Source of the DNA: Flavobacteriaceae bacterium
GTDB lineage: Bacteria > Bacteroidota > Bacteroidia > Flavobacteriales > Flavobacteriaceae
Assembly (NCBI GenBank): GCA_013001365.1
Contig: JABDMQ010000002.1
Span: 1-16,841, forward strand
Direction: 5' to 3'
Length of the DNA stretch: 16,841 nucleotides
Part shown: in pieces, positions 6,681 through 13,751 of the stretch
How positions within the stretch are numbered: position 1 is the stretch's first letter
Layout: every line of letters begins with the position of its first letter
Made by a program: the position numbers and the translations under genes
The notes under the pieces: model-generated
What the model was told of the DNA's origin: nothing
Databases searched by the model: none
The model's input: only the letters and a program-made list of their open reading frames with translations

Positions 6681-7994
6681 TTATGGGTCAATTCTCTCGA
6701 TCCTTGCTCCAATTGCCCGCAATCTTTCATCAATGCGTTCGTAACCTCGATCGATTTGCTCAATATTATGGATTATAGAAGTGCCTTTTGCAGACAAGGC
6801 CGCAATCAACAAAGAAACACCAGCACGAATATCTGGAGAGGTCATGGTGGTTGCCTTCAGGGAGGACTTGAAATCATGCCCGATAACAGTAGCACGATGA
6901 GGATCACAGAGAATGATCTTGGCCCCCATATCTATTAATTTATCAACGAAGAACAATCGACTTTCGAACATTTTCTGATGAATGAGTACACTTCCTCTGG
7001 CTTGCGTGGCTACAACCAGACAAATACTTAACAAGTCAGGCGTAAAGCCTGGCCATGGCGCGTCTGATATCGTCATTATGGAACCGTCAATATAGCTTTG
7101 TATTTCATAACCTTCAGTATGTGCAGGGATATGAATATCGTCACCATCCCTTTCAATGGTAATTCCCAGTTTTGCAAATACATTTGGTATCTGTCCCAGG
7201 TCATCCCAACTTACCTTCTTAATGGTAAGTTCACTCGTCGTCATTGCAGCAAGACCTATCCAACTTCCAATTTCGATCATGTCCGGCAACATGGTGTGTT
7301 CCGTTCCACCAAGTTGATCGACTCCTTCAATTATAAGCATATTGGAACCTATACCAGAAATCTTGGCTCCCATCCTATTCAGCATCTTGCAAAGTTGCTG
7401 AAGATACGGCTCACAAGCTGCATTATAAATCGTTGTCACGCCTTTGGCGAGTACCGATGCCATTACGATATTGGCCGTACCAGTAACAGAGGCTTCATCA
7501 AGGAGCATAAAAGCCCCTTTGAGTTCCTTGGCCTCTACACCATAAAAATGGTCTTCTCTATTATATCTGAATTTAGCACCTAGCTTAACGAATCCTTCAA
7601 AATGAGTATCAAGACGTCTGCGACCGATCTTATCGCCTCCTGGCTTTGGTATATAACCTTTACCAAATCGCGCTAATAAAGGCCCAACAATCATTATGGA
7701 CCCCCTTAAACCAGCACCATCTTTTTTGAATTCTTCAGATTCTAGATATTCTAGATGAACTTTATCCGCCTTGAAGGAAAAAGATCCATGAGACAACTTT
7801 TCCACTTCCACTCCCAATTTTCCTAAAAGGGCAATGAGCTTATTAACATCAACGATGTCGGGTATATTATGTATGGTAACCTTTTCCGGTGTTAAGAGTA
7901 CGGCACATAAGATCTGGAGTGCTTCATTTTTTGCACCTTGTGGTTGAATACTGCCTTTTAATTTGTGACCGCCTTCAATTTTAAATGTTCCCAT
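6681..7994 (-). CDS. murA: UDP-N-acetylglucosamine 1-carboxyvinyltransferase, Asp active-site variant
   Basis: MurA transfers enolpyruvate from phosphoenolpyruvate to UDP-GlcNAc, the first committed step of peptidoglycan synthesis, in the cytoplasm. The 437-residue length is normal. KNEALQ (residues 22-27, with Lys22 and Asn23) matches the PEP/UDP-GlcNAc site; the mobile loop reads KPGGDKIGRRRLDTH (117-131); DMIEIGSW, TISDAPWPGFTPDL and the C-terminal DRGYERIDERL match the EPT family. The loop residue equivalent to E. coli Cys115 is Asp121. Asp is known at this position in mycobacteria and others and prevents covalent attack by fosfomycin, so intrinsic resistance is predicted. The start lies 17 bases after the DUF4290 stop, so the two genes are probably cotranscribed. 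Confidence 0.96.
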   Translation of the reverse strand: MGTFKIEGGHKLKGSIQPQGAKNEALQILCAVLLTPEKVTIHNIPDIVDVNKLIALLGKLGVEVEKLSHGSFSFKADKVHLEYLESEEFKKDGAGLRGSIMIVGPLLARFGKGYIPKPGGDKIGRRRLDTHFEGFVKLGAKFRYNREDHFYGVEAKELKGAFMLLDEASVTGTANIVMASVLAKGVTTIYNAACEPYLQQLCKMLNRMGAKISGIGSNMLIIEGVDQLGGTEHTMLPDMIEIGSWIGLAAMTTSELTIKKVSWDDLGQIPNVFAKLGITIERDGDDIHIPAHTEGYEIQSYIDGSIMTISDAPWPGFTPDLLSICLVVATQARGSVLIHQKMFESRLFFVDKLIDMGAKIILCDPHRATVIGHDFKSSLKATTMTSPDIRAGVSLLIAALSAKGTSIIHNIEQIDRGYERIDERLRAIGARIERIDP

Positions 7995-8011
7995 GAAGTT
8001 TAACAGAGGGT

Positions 8012-8656
8012 TTAGTAGCGTTTACGGTAATTCTTGTTCTTTTTTCCACCCTTTTTCTTCGTGCCTCCAGAAGATTTCTTTCCTGAACTCTTCAAAAGTA
8101 TTGCAGAATCAGTCAGGTCTTCATGCTTGCCTTTTAGATTTAGTGCGCCATCAGACAATTCGAAAATATGATCGATTATAACAGAATCCTCTACTGTATC
8201 CTTATTCCAGTTCAAGAAACATTTTTTCATGTGATTGGCAATGGTATATGTCAAGGCCTCTTTCATTTCTCCTTCTTCCCAGGTTTTTGCGACGTCAATC
8301 ATAGTCTTGATGTTATTGCCGTAAAAACGATATTTTGGATGATTCTGAGGATAATCCAATGGCTCAGGTCGTTCTTCTAGCAGCTCTCTTGTTGGCTTAG
8401 GGAAGGGGGAATCAGCATCCAACTTAAAATCAGACATTATGAATAATTGATCCCATAATTTATGTTGAAAATCAGCGACATCCCTTAGATGCGGCTGCAA
8501 ATTACCCATAATAGAAATAATGGCCTTTGCTAATTTATTACGTTCTTCTTTGGTCTCTCTAGAAGTTGCATAATTGATCATCTTCTGCATGTGACGGCCG
8601 TATTCGGGAATTATCAAATGCTCACGTTCCGTGTTGTACTCTAAATCGTCTATCAA
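8012..8656 (-). CDS. DUF4290 family protein, TTG start
   Basis: A 214-residue protein of DUF4290, a Bacteroidota family often found directly upstream of murA. The N-terminus (DLEYNTEREHLIIPEYGRHM) is the recognisable family signature; an HLRDVADFQHKLWDQL helix and a PEPLDYPQNHPKYRFYG segment follow. The last 30 or so residues are a low-complexity Lys/Gly/Ser/Arg-rich tail, likely disordered and able to bind nucleic acid or acidic partners. The reading frame has a stop 9 bases before the start and no ATG near the conserved region, so the TTG at 8656 is the best start (ATT at 8659 is the only other candidate). It has no signal peptide. The conserved link with murA suggests a cell-envelope or division role, unproven. 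Confidence 0.87.
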   Translation of the reverse strand: MIDDLEYNTEREHLIIPEYGRHMQKMINYATSRETKEERNKLAKAIISIMGNLQPHLRDVADFQHKLWDQLFIMSDFKLDADSPFPKPTRELLEERPEPLDYPQNHPKYRFYGNNIKTMIDVAKTWEEGEMKEALTYTIANHMKKCFLNWNKDTVEDSVIIDHIFELSDGALNLKGKHEDLTDSAILLKSSGKKSSGGTKKKGGKKNKNYRKRY

Positions 8657-8715
8657 AATATCTTATGTGTAGATTATAATTCTTACTTGAAGTATTCTTG
8701 TGTCCGCAAAATACG

Positions 8716-8733
8716 AAAAAATCCTATAAGGAT
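8716..8733 (-). terminator. Short stem-loop with U-tract after the DUF493 gene
   Basis: On the minus strand ATCCT (8733-8729) pairs with AGGAT (8725-8721) around a 3-base loop, then runs into six T (through 8716). It lies just downstream of the DUF493 stop and is preceded by another small hairpin, GATGAT/ATCATC (8731-8746). The stem is only 5 bp and AT-rich, so termination is probably partial. Confidence 0.45.
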
Positions 8734-8754
8734 GATGAAAATCATCTCATTGTC

Positions 8755-9048
8755 CTACAACGAAATAACACCTTCAACATTGTTTGTGACCTCCAGGTAT
8801 TTACTAATAACGGCATCTGGATTCTTCATTATGACATTAATGGAAACACTTGTATACTTACCATTCTTGGATTCCTTAGTGCTGATAACTGCTCCTGTAT
8901 TATCAAATATCGATTCGATCTGAGTAATTTTTGAAGTTTCAGATATTACAATGAACTTATAAAGATATTCAGAAGGCCAAATAGTGCTCTCTGATAACTG
9001 TACTTTCAGCTTCTTATAGAATTCGTCTTGATCTGGAGTATTGTCCAT
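8755..9048 (-). CDS. DUF493 (YbeD-like) family protein
   Basis: A 97-residue protein of the DUF493/YbeD family, a small ferredoxin-like ACT-resembling fold. The sequence begins MDNTPDQDEFYKKLKVQL and continues with WPSEYLYKFIVISE, the two-strand-helix pattern of the family, and SVSINVIMKNPDAVISKYLE. An in-frame ATG at 9090 would add 14 residues, but a perfect minus-strand -7 element at 9079-9072 lies downstream of it, so ATG 9048 is preferred. E. coli YbeD sits near lipoate genes, but its function is unsettled and no lipoate gene is seen here. The order DUF493, DUF4290, murA is a lineage-typical housekeeping set. No signal peptide is present. Confidence 0.85.
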   Translation of the reverse strand: MDNTPDQDEFYKKLKVQLSESTIWPSEYLYKFIVISETSKITQIESIFDNTGAVISTKESKNGKYTSVSINVIMKNPDAVISKYLEVTNNVEGVISL

Positions 9049-9071
9049 GCAAATATATTTTAGTGGGTGCG

Positions 9072-9079
9072 CAAATTTA
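9072..9079 (-). promoter_or_regulatory. -7 promoter element for the DUF493 gene
   Basis: Read on the minus strand, TAAATTTG at 9079-9072 is an exact match to the Bacteroidota -7 consensus TAnnTTTG. Transcription would start near 9065, leaving a leader of about 17 bases before ATG 9048. No convincing -33 TTG is at the right distance. Confidence 0.5.
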
Positions 9080-9116
9080 CGGAATAACAAAGGATTTAAT
9101 CTTCCTAATCTGAAAA

Positions 9117-9746
9117 ATGACAGGTCATATACCTTATTTTTTTGTTCCCATTTTAATTACGATTTTTACCTCTAAAATCTTGCCAAATTTGAAAACGAAA
9201 AGAATTGTTATTTCAGGGGGGCCTGCAACAGGCAAAACAGCAATTATCGATTACCTGGTCTCTCTTGGTTACCCTTGTTATGAGGAAGTAATTCGAAAAC
9301 TCACCAAAGCTGCTCAATTGGAAGGGGATATTACTGAATCACATTCTAACCCAATAGCATTGGTTTCAGATTCATATAAATTCAATAGCACCTTGATCGA
9401 TTTAAGAGTGGATGATTATTTAGCAGCAAATGAAATGAATGATTCGTTTTGCTTTTACGACCGGGGACTACCAGATGTCCTGGCTTATATGTCATATTTC
9501 AATCAGGACATTAATAAAGAATTCATTGATGCTTGTTCGACTCATACTTATGATTTCATGTTCTTGCTTCCTCCCTGGAAGGCGATATTCATTGATGATG
9601 AGGAACGTTTTGAGTCTTTTGAGGAAGCGAACGATATTTATCGTTATCTTAAAGAAGCTTATGAGGACTTTGGACACGATGTCATTGAAGTTCCATTTGG
9701 CAGTGTCAAGGATCGAGCAAACTATATCTTAAATTGTATTCAATAA
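9117..9746 (+). CDS. AAA-type (AAA_28-like) P-loop ATP-binding protein
   Basis: A P-loop NTPase of up to 209 residues. Walker A is GGPATGKT at about residues 34-41, after a strand KRIVIS; later CFYDRGLPDVLAY resembles the lid/DR region of kinase-like AAA_28 proteins, and DFMFLLPPW is a typical core strand. The family resembles nucleotide or cofactor kinases and uncharacterised ATPases. The first 25 or so residues (MTGHIPYFFVPILITIFTSK) are hydrophobic and atypical; relatives usually begin just before KRIVI. The true start may be a TTG near 9180-9190, so the start is uncertain. RecQ begins at the base right after the stop, implying coupling. In Bacteroidota this gene often lies opposite the DUF493 gene. 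Confidence 0.82.
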   Translation: MTGHIPYFFVPILITIFTSKILPNLKTKRIVISGGPATGKTAIIDYLVSLGYPCYEEVIRKLTKAAQLEGDITESHSNPIALVSDSYKFNSTLIDLRVDDYLAANEMNDSFCFYDRGLPDVLAYMSYFNQDINKEFIDACSTHTYDFMFLLPPWKAIFIDDEERFESFEEANDIYRYLKEAYEDFGHDVIEVPFGSVKDRANYILNCIQ

Positions 9747-11648
9747 TTGATTGAGCATCCAATAAATATATTAGAGCATTTTTGGAATTATACCGAATTC
9801 AAACCCATGCAAGAAGATGTCATCAATGCTGTTATTGATGGGCATGACACTTTGGCTTTAATGCCGACAGGTGGTGGAAAATCGCTCTGTTTTCAAGTTC
9901 CTTCATTGGCAAAAGACGGAATCTGTATTGTGATTTCGCCTTTAATTGCACTAATGAAGGATCAAGTCAACATCCTTAAGGACAAAGGTATAAAAGCAAT
10001 GGCCTTAACCAGTGGGATTCCGTATCATGAACTCGATACACTTTTGGACAATTGCATCTACGGAAATTACAAATTCTTGTACCTTTCTCCAGAGCGTCTT
10101 CAACAAGAACTGGTAAGAGATCGAATTCGCCAAATGGACGTAAATCTTATCGCGGTAGACGAAGCCCATTGTATTTCTCAATGGGGAAACGATTTTCGAC
10201 CGGCCTACAAGAACATCAAAACACTCAGAGAGATTATTCCCTCTGTAAATATTATAGCTCTTACCGCAACAGCGACTCCCGATGTAGTTCAGGACATCAT
10301 CAATGAACTAGATCTAATAGACCTGAAGTCGTTCAAGCAATCATTTGCACGGCCAAATATTGCTTTCATGACGTTCGATGAAGAAGACAAATATTACCGA
10401 ATTGAAAAGATCCTGGAAAAGAATCTTGAATCGTCAATAATTTACGTAAGGAACAGGAAGCTTACTGTCGAAATAAGCAAACACTTGGAAAATAAGGGGT
10501 TTAAGAGCATATTTTACCATGGAGGGATAAGCTCAGACCAAAAATCCGAACATTTGAACAAATGGTTGTCCAATGAAAAACAAGTAATGGTGGCCACGAG
10601 CGCATTTGGCATGGGTATTGACAAACCCGATGTTAAAACTGTAATACACTTTAATCTTCCAGAATCAATCGAAAGTTATTATCAAGAAGCTGGCAGAGCA
10701 GGAAGAAATGGCAATAAAGCCTTCTCTATTGTGCTCAAGAATAAAAGTGATGAGCAGCTCTTAAAAAATCAGTTCCTTCAGGTCCTTCCTTCAGTCAAAT
10801 TCATTAAGGGCCTTTACAGGAAATTATGCAATTACTTTCAGATTTCCTTTGGCGAGGGTGAATTCACCTCACACGAATTCAACTTCAATAAGTTCTGTAA
10901 GACTTATGACTTCAATCCATTAATAGCTTATAATGCACTTCAAATCCTGGATAGGACAAGTATTGTCAAAATGTCCCAACAATTCAATAAGCGCTCATCG
11001 GTGCAATTCATAGTTAACAATGAGCGTATTTTCAGTTACTTGAAAAATCATTCTCAAATAGACGCAATAGTTAAATCCATATTAAGGACCTATGGAGGAA
11101 TATTCGATCAAGAAGTATCTATTAAACTCGAAATAATAGCAAATAAAGCCGAAGTTAAAATAGACACGGTCGTAAATGTTTTACGACAATTGGAAAGAGA
11201 CGAAATGATTTCATTGAAGTTATTCAAGACGGATGCGGAAATAACTTTTTTACAACCTAGGGAAGATGATCGGACGATCAATAGAATTGCCAGTATAATC
11301 AAACAGCAAAATGACTTAAAATCCAAAAAGATCGAAGACATTCTCGGATATGTCAATAATAATGATACATGCAAGAGTCGACTTTTGCTGAGTTACTTTG
11401 GGGAGACCAAATTAGAAGATTGTGGAATTTGCTCAGTTTGCATTAAAGAGCCAACAGATTCGCATAATGTCGAATACACTGTGGAACAAATTGTTTCTTT
11501 ATTAAATGACAAGCCTCATACCTCTCGGGAAATTTCCAATAAATTAACCATGAAAGAAAGTCAATTGACCCAAGCCTTGAAACTAATGTTGGAAAACAAT
11601 ATAATTACAATTACAAAGACCAATTCCTATAAACTAAAGCAGACCTGA
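9747..11648 (+). CDS. recQ: ATP-dependent DNA helicase RecQ, short form without HRDC
   Basis: RecQ unwinds DNA 3' to 5' in recombination and replication-fork repair. The 633 residues show the superfamily 2 motifs in order: FKPMQ (Q motif region, 18-22), Walker A MPTGGGKS (39-46), DEAH (138-141), the aromatic-rich loop SQWGNDFRPAY (144-154), TATATP (173-178), TSAFGMGID (284-292) and YYQEAGRAGRNG (311-322). The RecQ zinc-binding Cys are Cys542, Cys559, Cys562 and Cys565. A winged-helix-like C-terminal region ends at residue 633, with no HRDC domain, a form common in Bacteroidota alongside a longer RecQ. The upstream stop is immediately adjacent, so TTG 9747 is the best start. fmt follows after 2 bases. 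Confidence 0.94.
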   Translation: MIEHPINILEHFWNYTEFKPMQEDVINAVIDGHDTLALMPTGGGKSLCFQVPSLAKDGICIVISPLIALMKDQVNILKDKGIKAMALTSGIPYHELDTLLDNCIYGNYKFLYLSPERLQQELVRDRIRQMDVNLIAVDEAHCISQWGNDFRPAYKNIKTLREIIPSVNIIALTATATPDVVQDIINELDLIDLKSFKQSFARPNIAFMTFDEEDKYYRIEKILEKNLESSIIYVRNRKLTVEISKHLENKGFKSIFYHGGISSDQKSEHLNKWLSNEKQVMVATSAFGMGIDKPDVKTVIHFNLPESIESYYQEAGRAGRNGNKAFSIVLKNKSDEQLLKNQFLQVLPSVKFIKGLYRKLCNYFQISFGEGEFTSHEFNFNKFCKTYDFNPLIAYNALQILDRTSIVKMSQQFNKRSSVQFIVNNERIFSYLKNHSQIDAIVKSILRTYGGIFDQEVSIKLEIIANKAEVKIDTVVNVLRQLERDEMISLKLFKTDAEITFLQPREDDRTINRIASIIKQQNDLKSKKIEDILGYVNNNDTCKSRLLLSYFGETKLEDCGICSVCIKEPTDSHNVEYTVEQIVSLLNDKPHTSREISNKLTMKESQLTQALKLMLENNIITITKTNSYKLKQT

Positions 11649-11650
11649 AC

Positions 11651-12601
11651 ATGAAAAGAAACCTGAAGATCGTATTTATGGGAACCCCTGATTTTGCTGT
11701 TTCAAGTTTACGAGCTATCGTGGAAAAAGGGTATAATGTTGTCGGGGTGATTACTGCTCCAGATCGACCAGCCGGCCGAGGAAGAAAAATTCAGCAATCT
11801 GCTGTAAAAACCTACGCAGTATCACAAGGAATAAAAATACAACAGCCCACTAATTTGAAAAACGAGAATTTCATTGAAGAATTACGATCCTTGCATGCAA
11901 ATGTTCAAGTGGTAGTAGCATTCAGGATGTTACCAAAAGTAGTCTGGCAAATGCCTAAATATGGCACTTTTAATCTTCATGCCTCTCTTTTACCGAATTA
12001 TCGAGGAGCTGCTCCTATAAATTGGGCAATTATAAATGGTGAAAAAAAGACTGGTGTTACAACATTCTTCATTGATGAGAAAATTGATACCGGAGAGATT
12101 ATCTTAAAGAAGAAAGTAAAAATCAAAAAAAAAGAAAATGCAGGAAATTTGCATGATAGGCTAAGGATAGTAGGTAGTGAATTGGTTATAGACACATTGG
12201 AACTAATTGAAAAAGGCAATGTAAGGACCAAAGTACAATTGAGTAACAAGAAACTAAAAGAAGCACCAAAACTCAATAAGGAGAATTGTCGCATCGATTG
12301 GAGCGCATCGCGCCGTGACATATATAATAAAGTAAGAGGATTGAATCCTCATCCGGGAGCTTGGTCAGTATTGATCAATGGTGAAGATGAACTTAAGGTG
12401 AAAATCTATGCATGCAGGAAAATGAAAGAAGACCATGACCACTTATTAGGAACAGTAGTTAATGAGAATAATAGATTAAAGGTTGCCGTAAGAAAAGGAT
12501 ACATTTTAATTGAGGAAATTCAGCTGCCTGGCAAGCGAAAAATGGACACAAAATCACTACTTAATGGATTTCAACTAAGTAGAGAAGTTAAAATGCTCTG
12601 A
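11651..12601 (+). CDS. fmt: Methionyl-tRNA formyltransferase
   Basis: Fmt adds a formyl group from 10-formyltetrahydrofolate to Met-tRNAfMet for translation initiation. The 316-residue length is normal. Motifs are visible: FMGTPDFA (9-16), VITAPDRPAGRGR (33-45), the catalytic NLHASLLPNYRGAAPINWAI region with Asn108 and His110, and the DTGEI motif with Asp146. The C-terminal tRNA-binding domain begins around IDWSASRRDIYNKVRGLNPHPGAW. It is cotranscribed with recQ (2-base gap). Many bacteria place fmt with def, but here the recQ-fmt order typical of Bacteroidota is seen. A folate user, it links loosely to folE, though the two are in separate units. Confidence 0.95.
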   Translation: MKRNLKIVFMGTPDFAVSSLRAIVEKGYNVVGVITAPDRPAGRGRKIQQSAVKTYAVSQGIKIQQPTNLKNENFIEELRSLHANVQVVVAFRMLPKVVWQMPKYGTFNLHASLLPNYRGAAPINWAIINGEKKTGVTTFFIDEKIDTGEIILKKKVKIKKKENAGNLHDRLRIVGSELVIDTLELIEKGNVRTKVQLSNKKLKEAPKLNKENCRIDWSASRRDIYNKVRGLNPHPGAWSVLINGEDELKVKIYACRKMKEDHDHLLGTVVNENNRLKVAVRKGYILIEEIQLPGKRKMDTKSLLNGFQLSREVKML

Positions 12602-12787
12602 GTCCGCATGATCACTAAGGTTGTTGATAAAGTAGTAAAATTGAGTCTCTTTATTAACAATTGCCTTAAGTTATCAACAAAATTGTGGTTTTCCCGCGTT
12701 ATTGCTTGCGTGAATGGATATTCCGTATAATTTTGTATCACGTTTAACAAAAATGTTTAACCACATTAAATATTAAAAATTTACATT
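12602..12787. promoter_or_regulatory. Regulatory spacer upstream of the HU gene
   Basis: The 186-base gap holds the HU promoter plus three 9-base elements resembling DnaA boxes: TGTTGATAA (12622-12630, minus-strand copy of TTATCAACA), TTATTAACA (12651-12659) and TTATCAACA (12671-12679). A direct repeat GTTTAAC occurs at 12742-12748 and 12755-12761 in the leader. None is a perfect TTATCCACA. The elements may be protein sites; there is no evidence of an origin. Confidence 0.4.
12706..12735 (+). promoter_or_regulatory. Consensus Bacteroidota promoter for HU
   Basis: A -33 TTG at 12706-12708 and a -7 TAATTTTG at 12728-12735, an exact TAnnTTTG, are separated by 19 bases, the usual spacing. Transcription would start near 12742, giving a leader of about 46 AT-rich bases before ATG 12788. 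This is the clearest promoter in the window and fits a highly expressed HU gene. Confidence 0.8.
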
Positions 12788-13060
12788 ATGAACAAAACAG
12801 ATTTAATCGAAGGAATGGCAGAAGATGCTGGAATTTCTAAAGCAGCAGCAAAAAAAGCATTAGACTCAGTACTTATAAATATTGAAGGTGCATTACAGAA
12901 AGGACAGAGAGTTTCCCTAGTTGGATTCGGATCTTGGTCAGTTTCTAGAAGAGCGGCTAGAGAAGGAAGAAACCCTCAAACCGGACAAACAATCCAGATT
13001 AAAGCTAAAAACGTAGTTAAGTTCAAGGCTGGTTCTGATTTAGGAAATGCTGTAAACTAA
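12788..13060 (+). CDS. hup: HU-family histone-like DNA-binding protein
   Basis: A 90-residue HU/IHF-family dimer that bends and compacts DNA in the nucleoid. It begins MNKTDLIEGMAEDAGISK, has the helix-turn-helix-like N-terminal dimerisation part, the VSLVGFGSWSV core strand (43-53), and a flexible arm carrying the diagnostic GRNPQTGQTIQIKAKNV with the Pro that intercalates into DNA. The C-terminus FKAGSDLGNAVN is normal. It is closest to HU rather than IHF by its single-copy, standard-length form. It is transcribed alone from the promoter at 12706-12735 and ends at the terminator at 13085, so it is monocistronic and probably strongly expressed. Confidence 0.96.
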   Translation: MNKTDLIEGMAEDAGISKAAAKKALDSVLINIEGALQKGQRVSLVGFGSWSVSRRAAREGRNPQTGQTIQIKAKNVVKFKAGSDLGNAVN

Positions 13061-13084
13061 GAGTATTCTCAATTTAATCATATC

Positions 13085-13109
13085 AAGCCCGCTCTTAAGC
13101 GGGCTTTTT
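13085..13109 (+). terminator. Strong rho-independent terminator after HU
   Basis: AAGCCCGCT (13085-13093) pairs perfectly with AGCGGGCTT (13098-13106) around the 4-base loop CTTA, followed by T residues to 13109. It lies 24 bases after the HU stop. Confidence 0.95.
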
Positions 13110-13141
13110 ATTGCACCAAGTTTATTTTAACGAATTAATAA

Positions 13142-13172
13142 TTGGTTTTTTGTCAAATAAGTTTTAGATTTA
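13142..13172 (+). promoter_or_regulatory. Possible promoter for yqgE
   Basis: TTG at 13142-13144 and TAGATTTA at 13165-13172, one base off TAnnTTTG, are 20 bases apart. Initiation would be near 13179, 12 bases before ATG 13191. The HU terminator upstream makes a separate promoter necessary. Confidence 0.4.
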
Positions 13173-13190
13173 AGTAAGAAAATAATTGCA

Positions 13191-13751
13191 ATGATAACCC
13201 TTAAGCCAGAAAAAGGTAGTTTACTTATAGCAGAGCCTTCAATAATTGGCGATTTGTCATTTAATCGATCTGTCGTTCTTTTGGCAGATCATTCTGATGA
13301 AGGATCCATCGGATTTATTCTTAATAAACCTCTAGAATATACCATTAATGATTTAGTTCCGGAAATGAAATCCAATTTCAAGGTATACAATGGAGGACCT
13401 GTTGAACAAGACAATTTATATTTCATTCATAAGATTCCAGATTTAATTCCAGATAGCATTGAAATATCATTAGGGATTTTTTGGGGAGGAGATTTCAGCA
13501 AAGTAGTTGAGTTAATGGAAGCAAATAAGATTCAGGATAAGGACATACGTTTTTTCTTGGGTTATTCTGGGTGGGATAAAGATCAATTAGAATCTGAACT
13601 CAATAGTAACTCGTGGGTAGTATTGGAGAATATTTATAAAGACGAGATCATGGCTAAATGTTGTGACTCATTTTGGAAAGAGAAAATGCTTGAACTTGGA
13701 GGCAATTATAGCATTTGGTCTAACGCTCCTGAAAATCCAAGCTATAACTAG
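13191..13751 (+). CDS. YqgE/AlgH family protein
   Basis: A 186-residue cytoplasmic protein of the YqgE/AlgH family (DUF179). Family motifs are visible: KGSLLIAEPSI (9-19), FNRSVVLLADH (25-35), GSIGFILNKPL (38-48), NGGPVEQDNLYF (67-78), FFLGYSGWDKDQLESEL (121-137), and a C-terminal GNYSIWSNAPENPSYN tail, a form I recall from Bacteroidota members. The molecular function is unsettled; the Pseudomonas AlgH name comes from an alginate-regulation phenotype. It follows the HU terminator with its own possible promoter. Its TAG overlaps the convergent stop of the aminotransferase gene in a shared CTAG. Confidence in the family is high, in any role low. Confidence 0.92.
   Translation: MITLKPEKGSLLIAEPSIIGDLSFNRSVVLLADHSDEGSIGFILNKPLEYTINDLVPEMKSNFKVYNGGPVEQDNLYFIHKIPDLIPDSIEISLGIFWGGDFSKVVELMEANKIQDKDIRFFLGYSGWDKDQLESELNSNSWVVLENIYKDEIMAKCCDSFWKEKMLELGGNYSIWSNAPENPSYN

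Noticed and set aside
7098..7583. 161-residue open frame on the plus strand opposite murA
   Set aside because: It is wholly antisense to a strongly conserved murA, has no recognisable motif and an unusual composition; it is a shadow of murA codon use.
9117..11648. ATPase plus RecQ as an anti-phage defence pair
   Set aside because: RecQ is the ordinary short Bacteroidota helicase, the ATPase is a known small family, the context is housekeeping (fmt, HU, murA), and there is no nuclease or toxin partner.
12602..12787. Replication origin upstream of HU
   Set aside because: DnaA-like 9-mers are imperfect, there is no dnaA or dnaN neighbour, and the spacer is short; a regulatory role is simpler.
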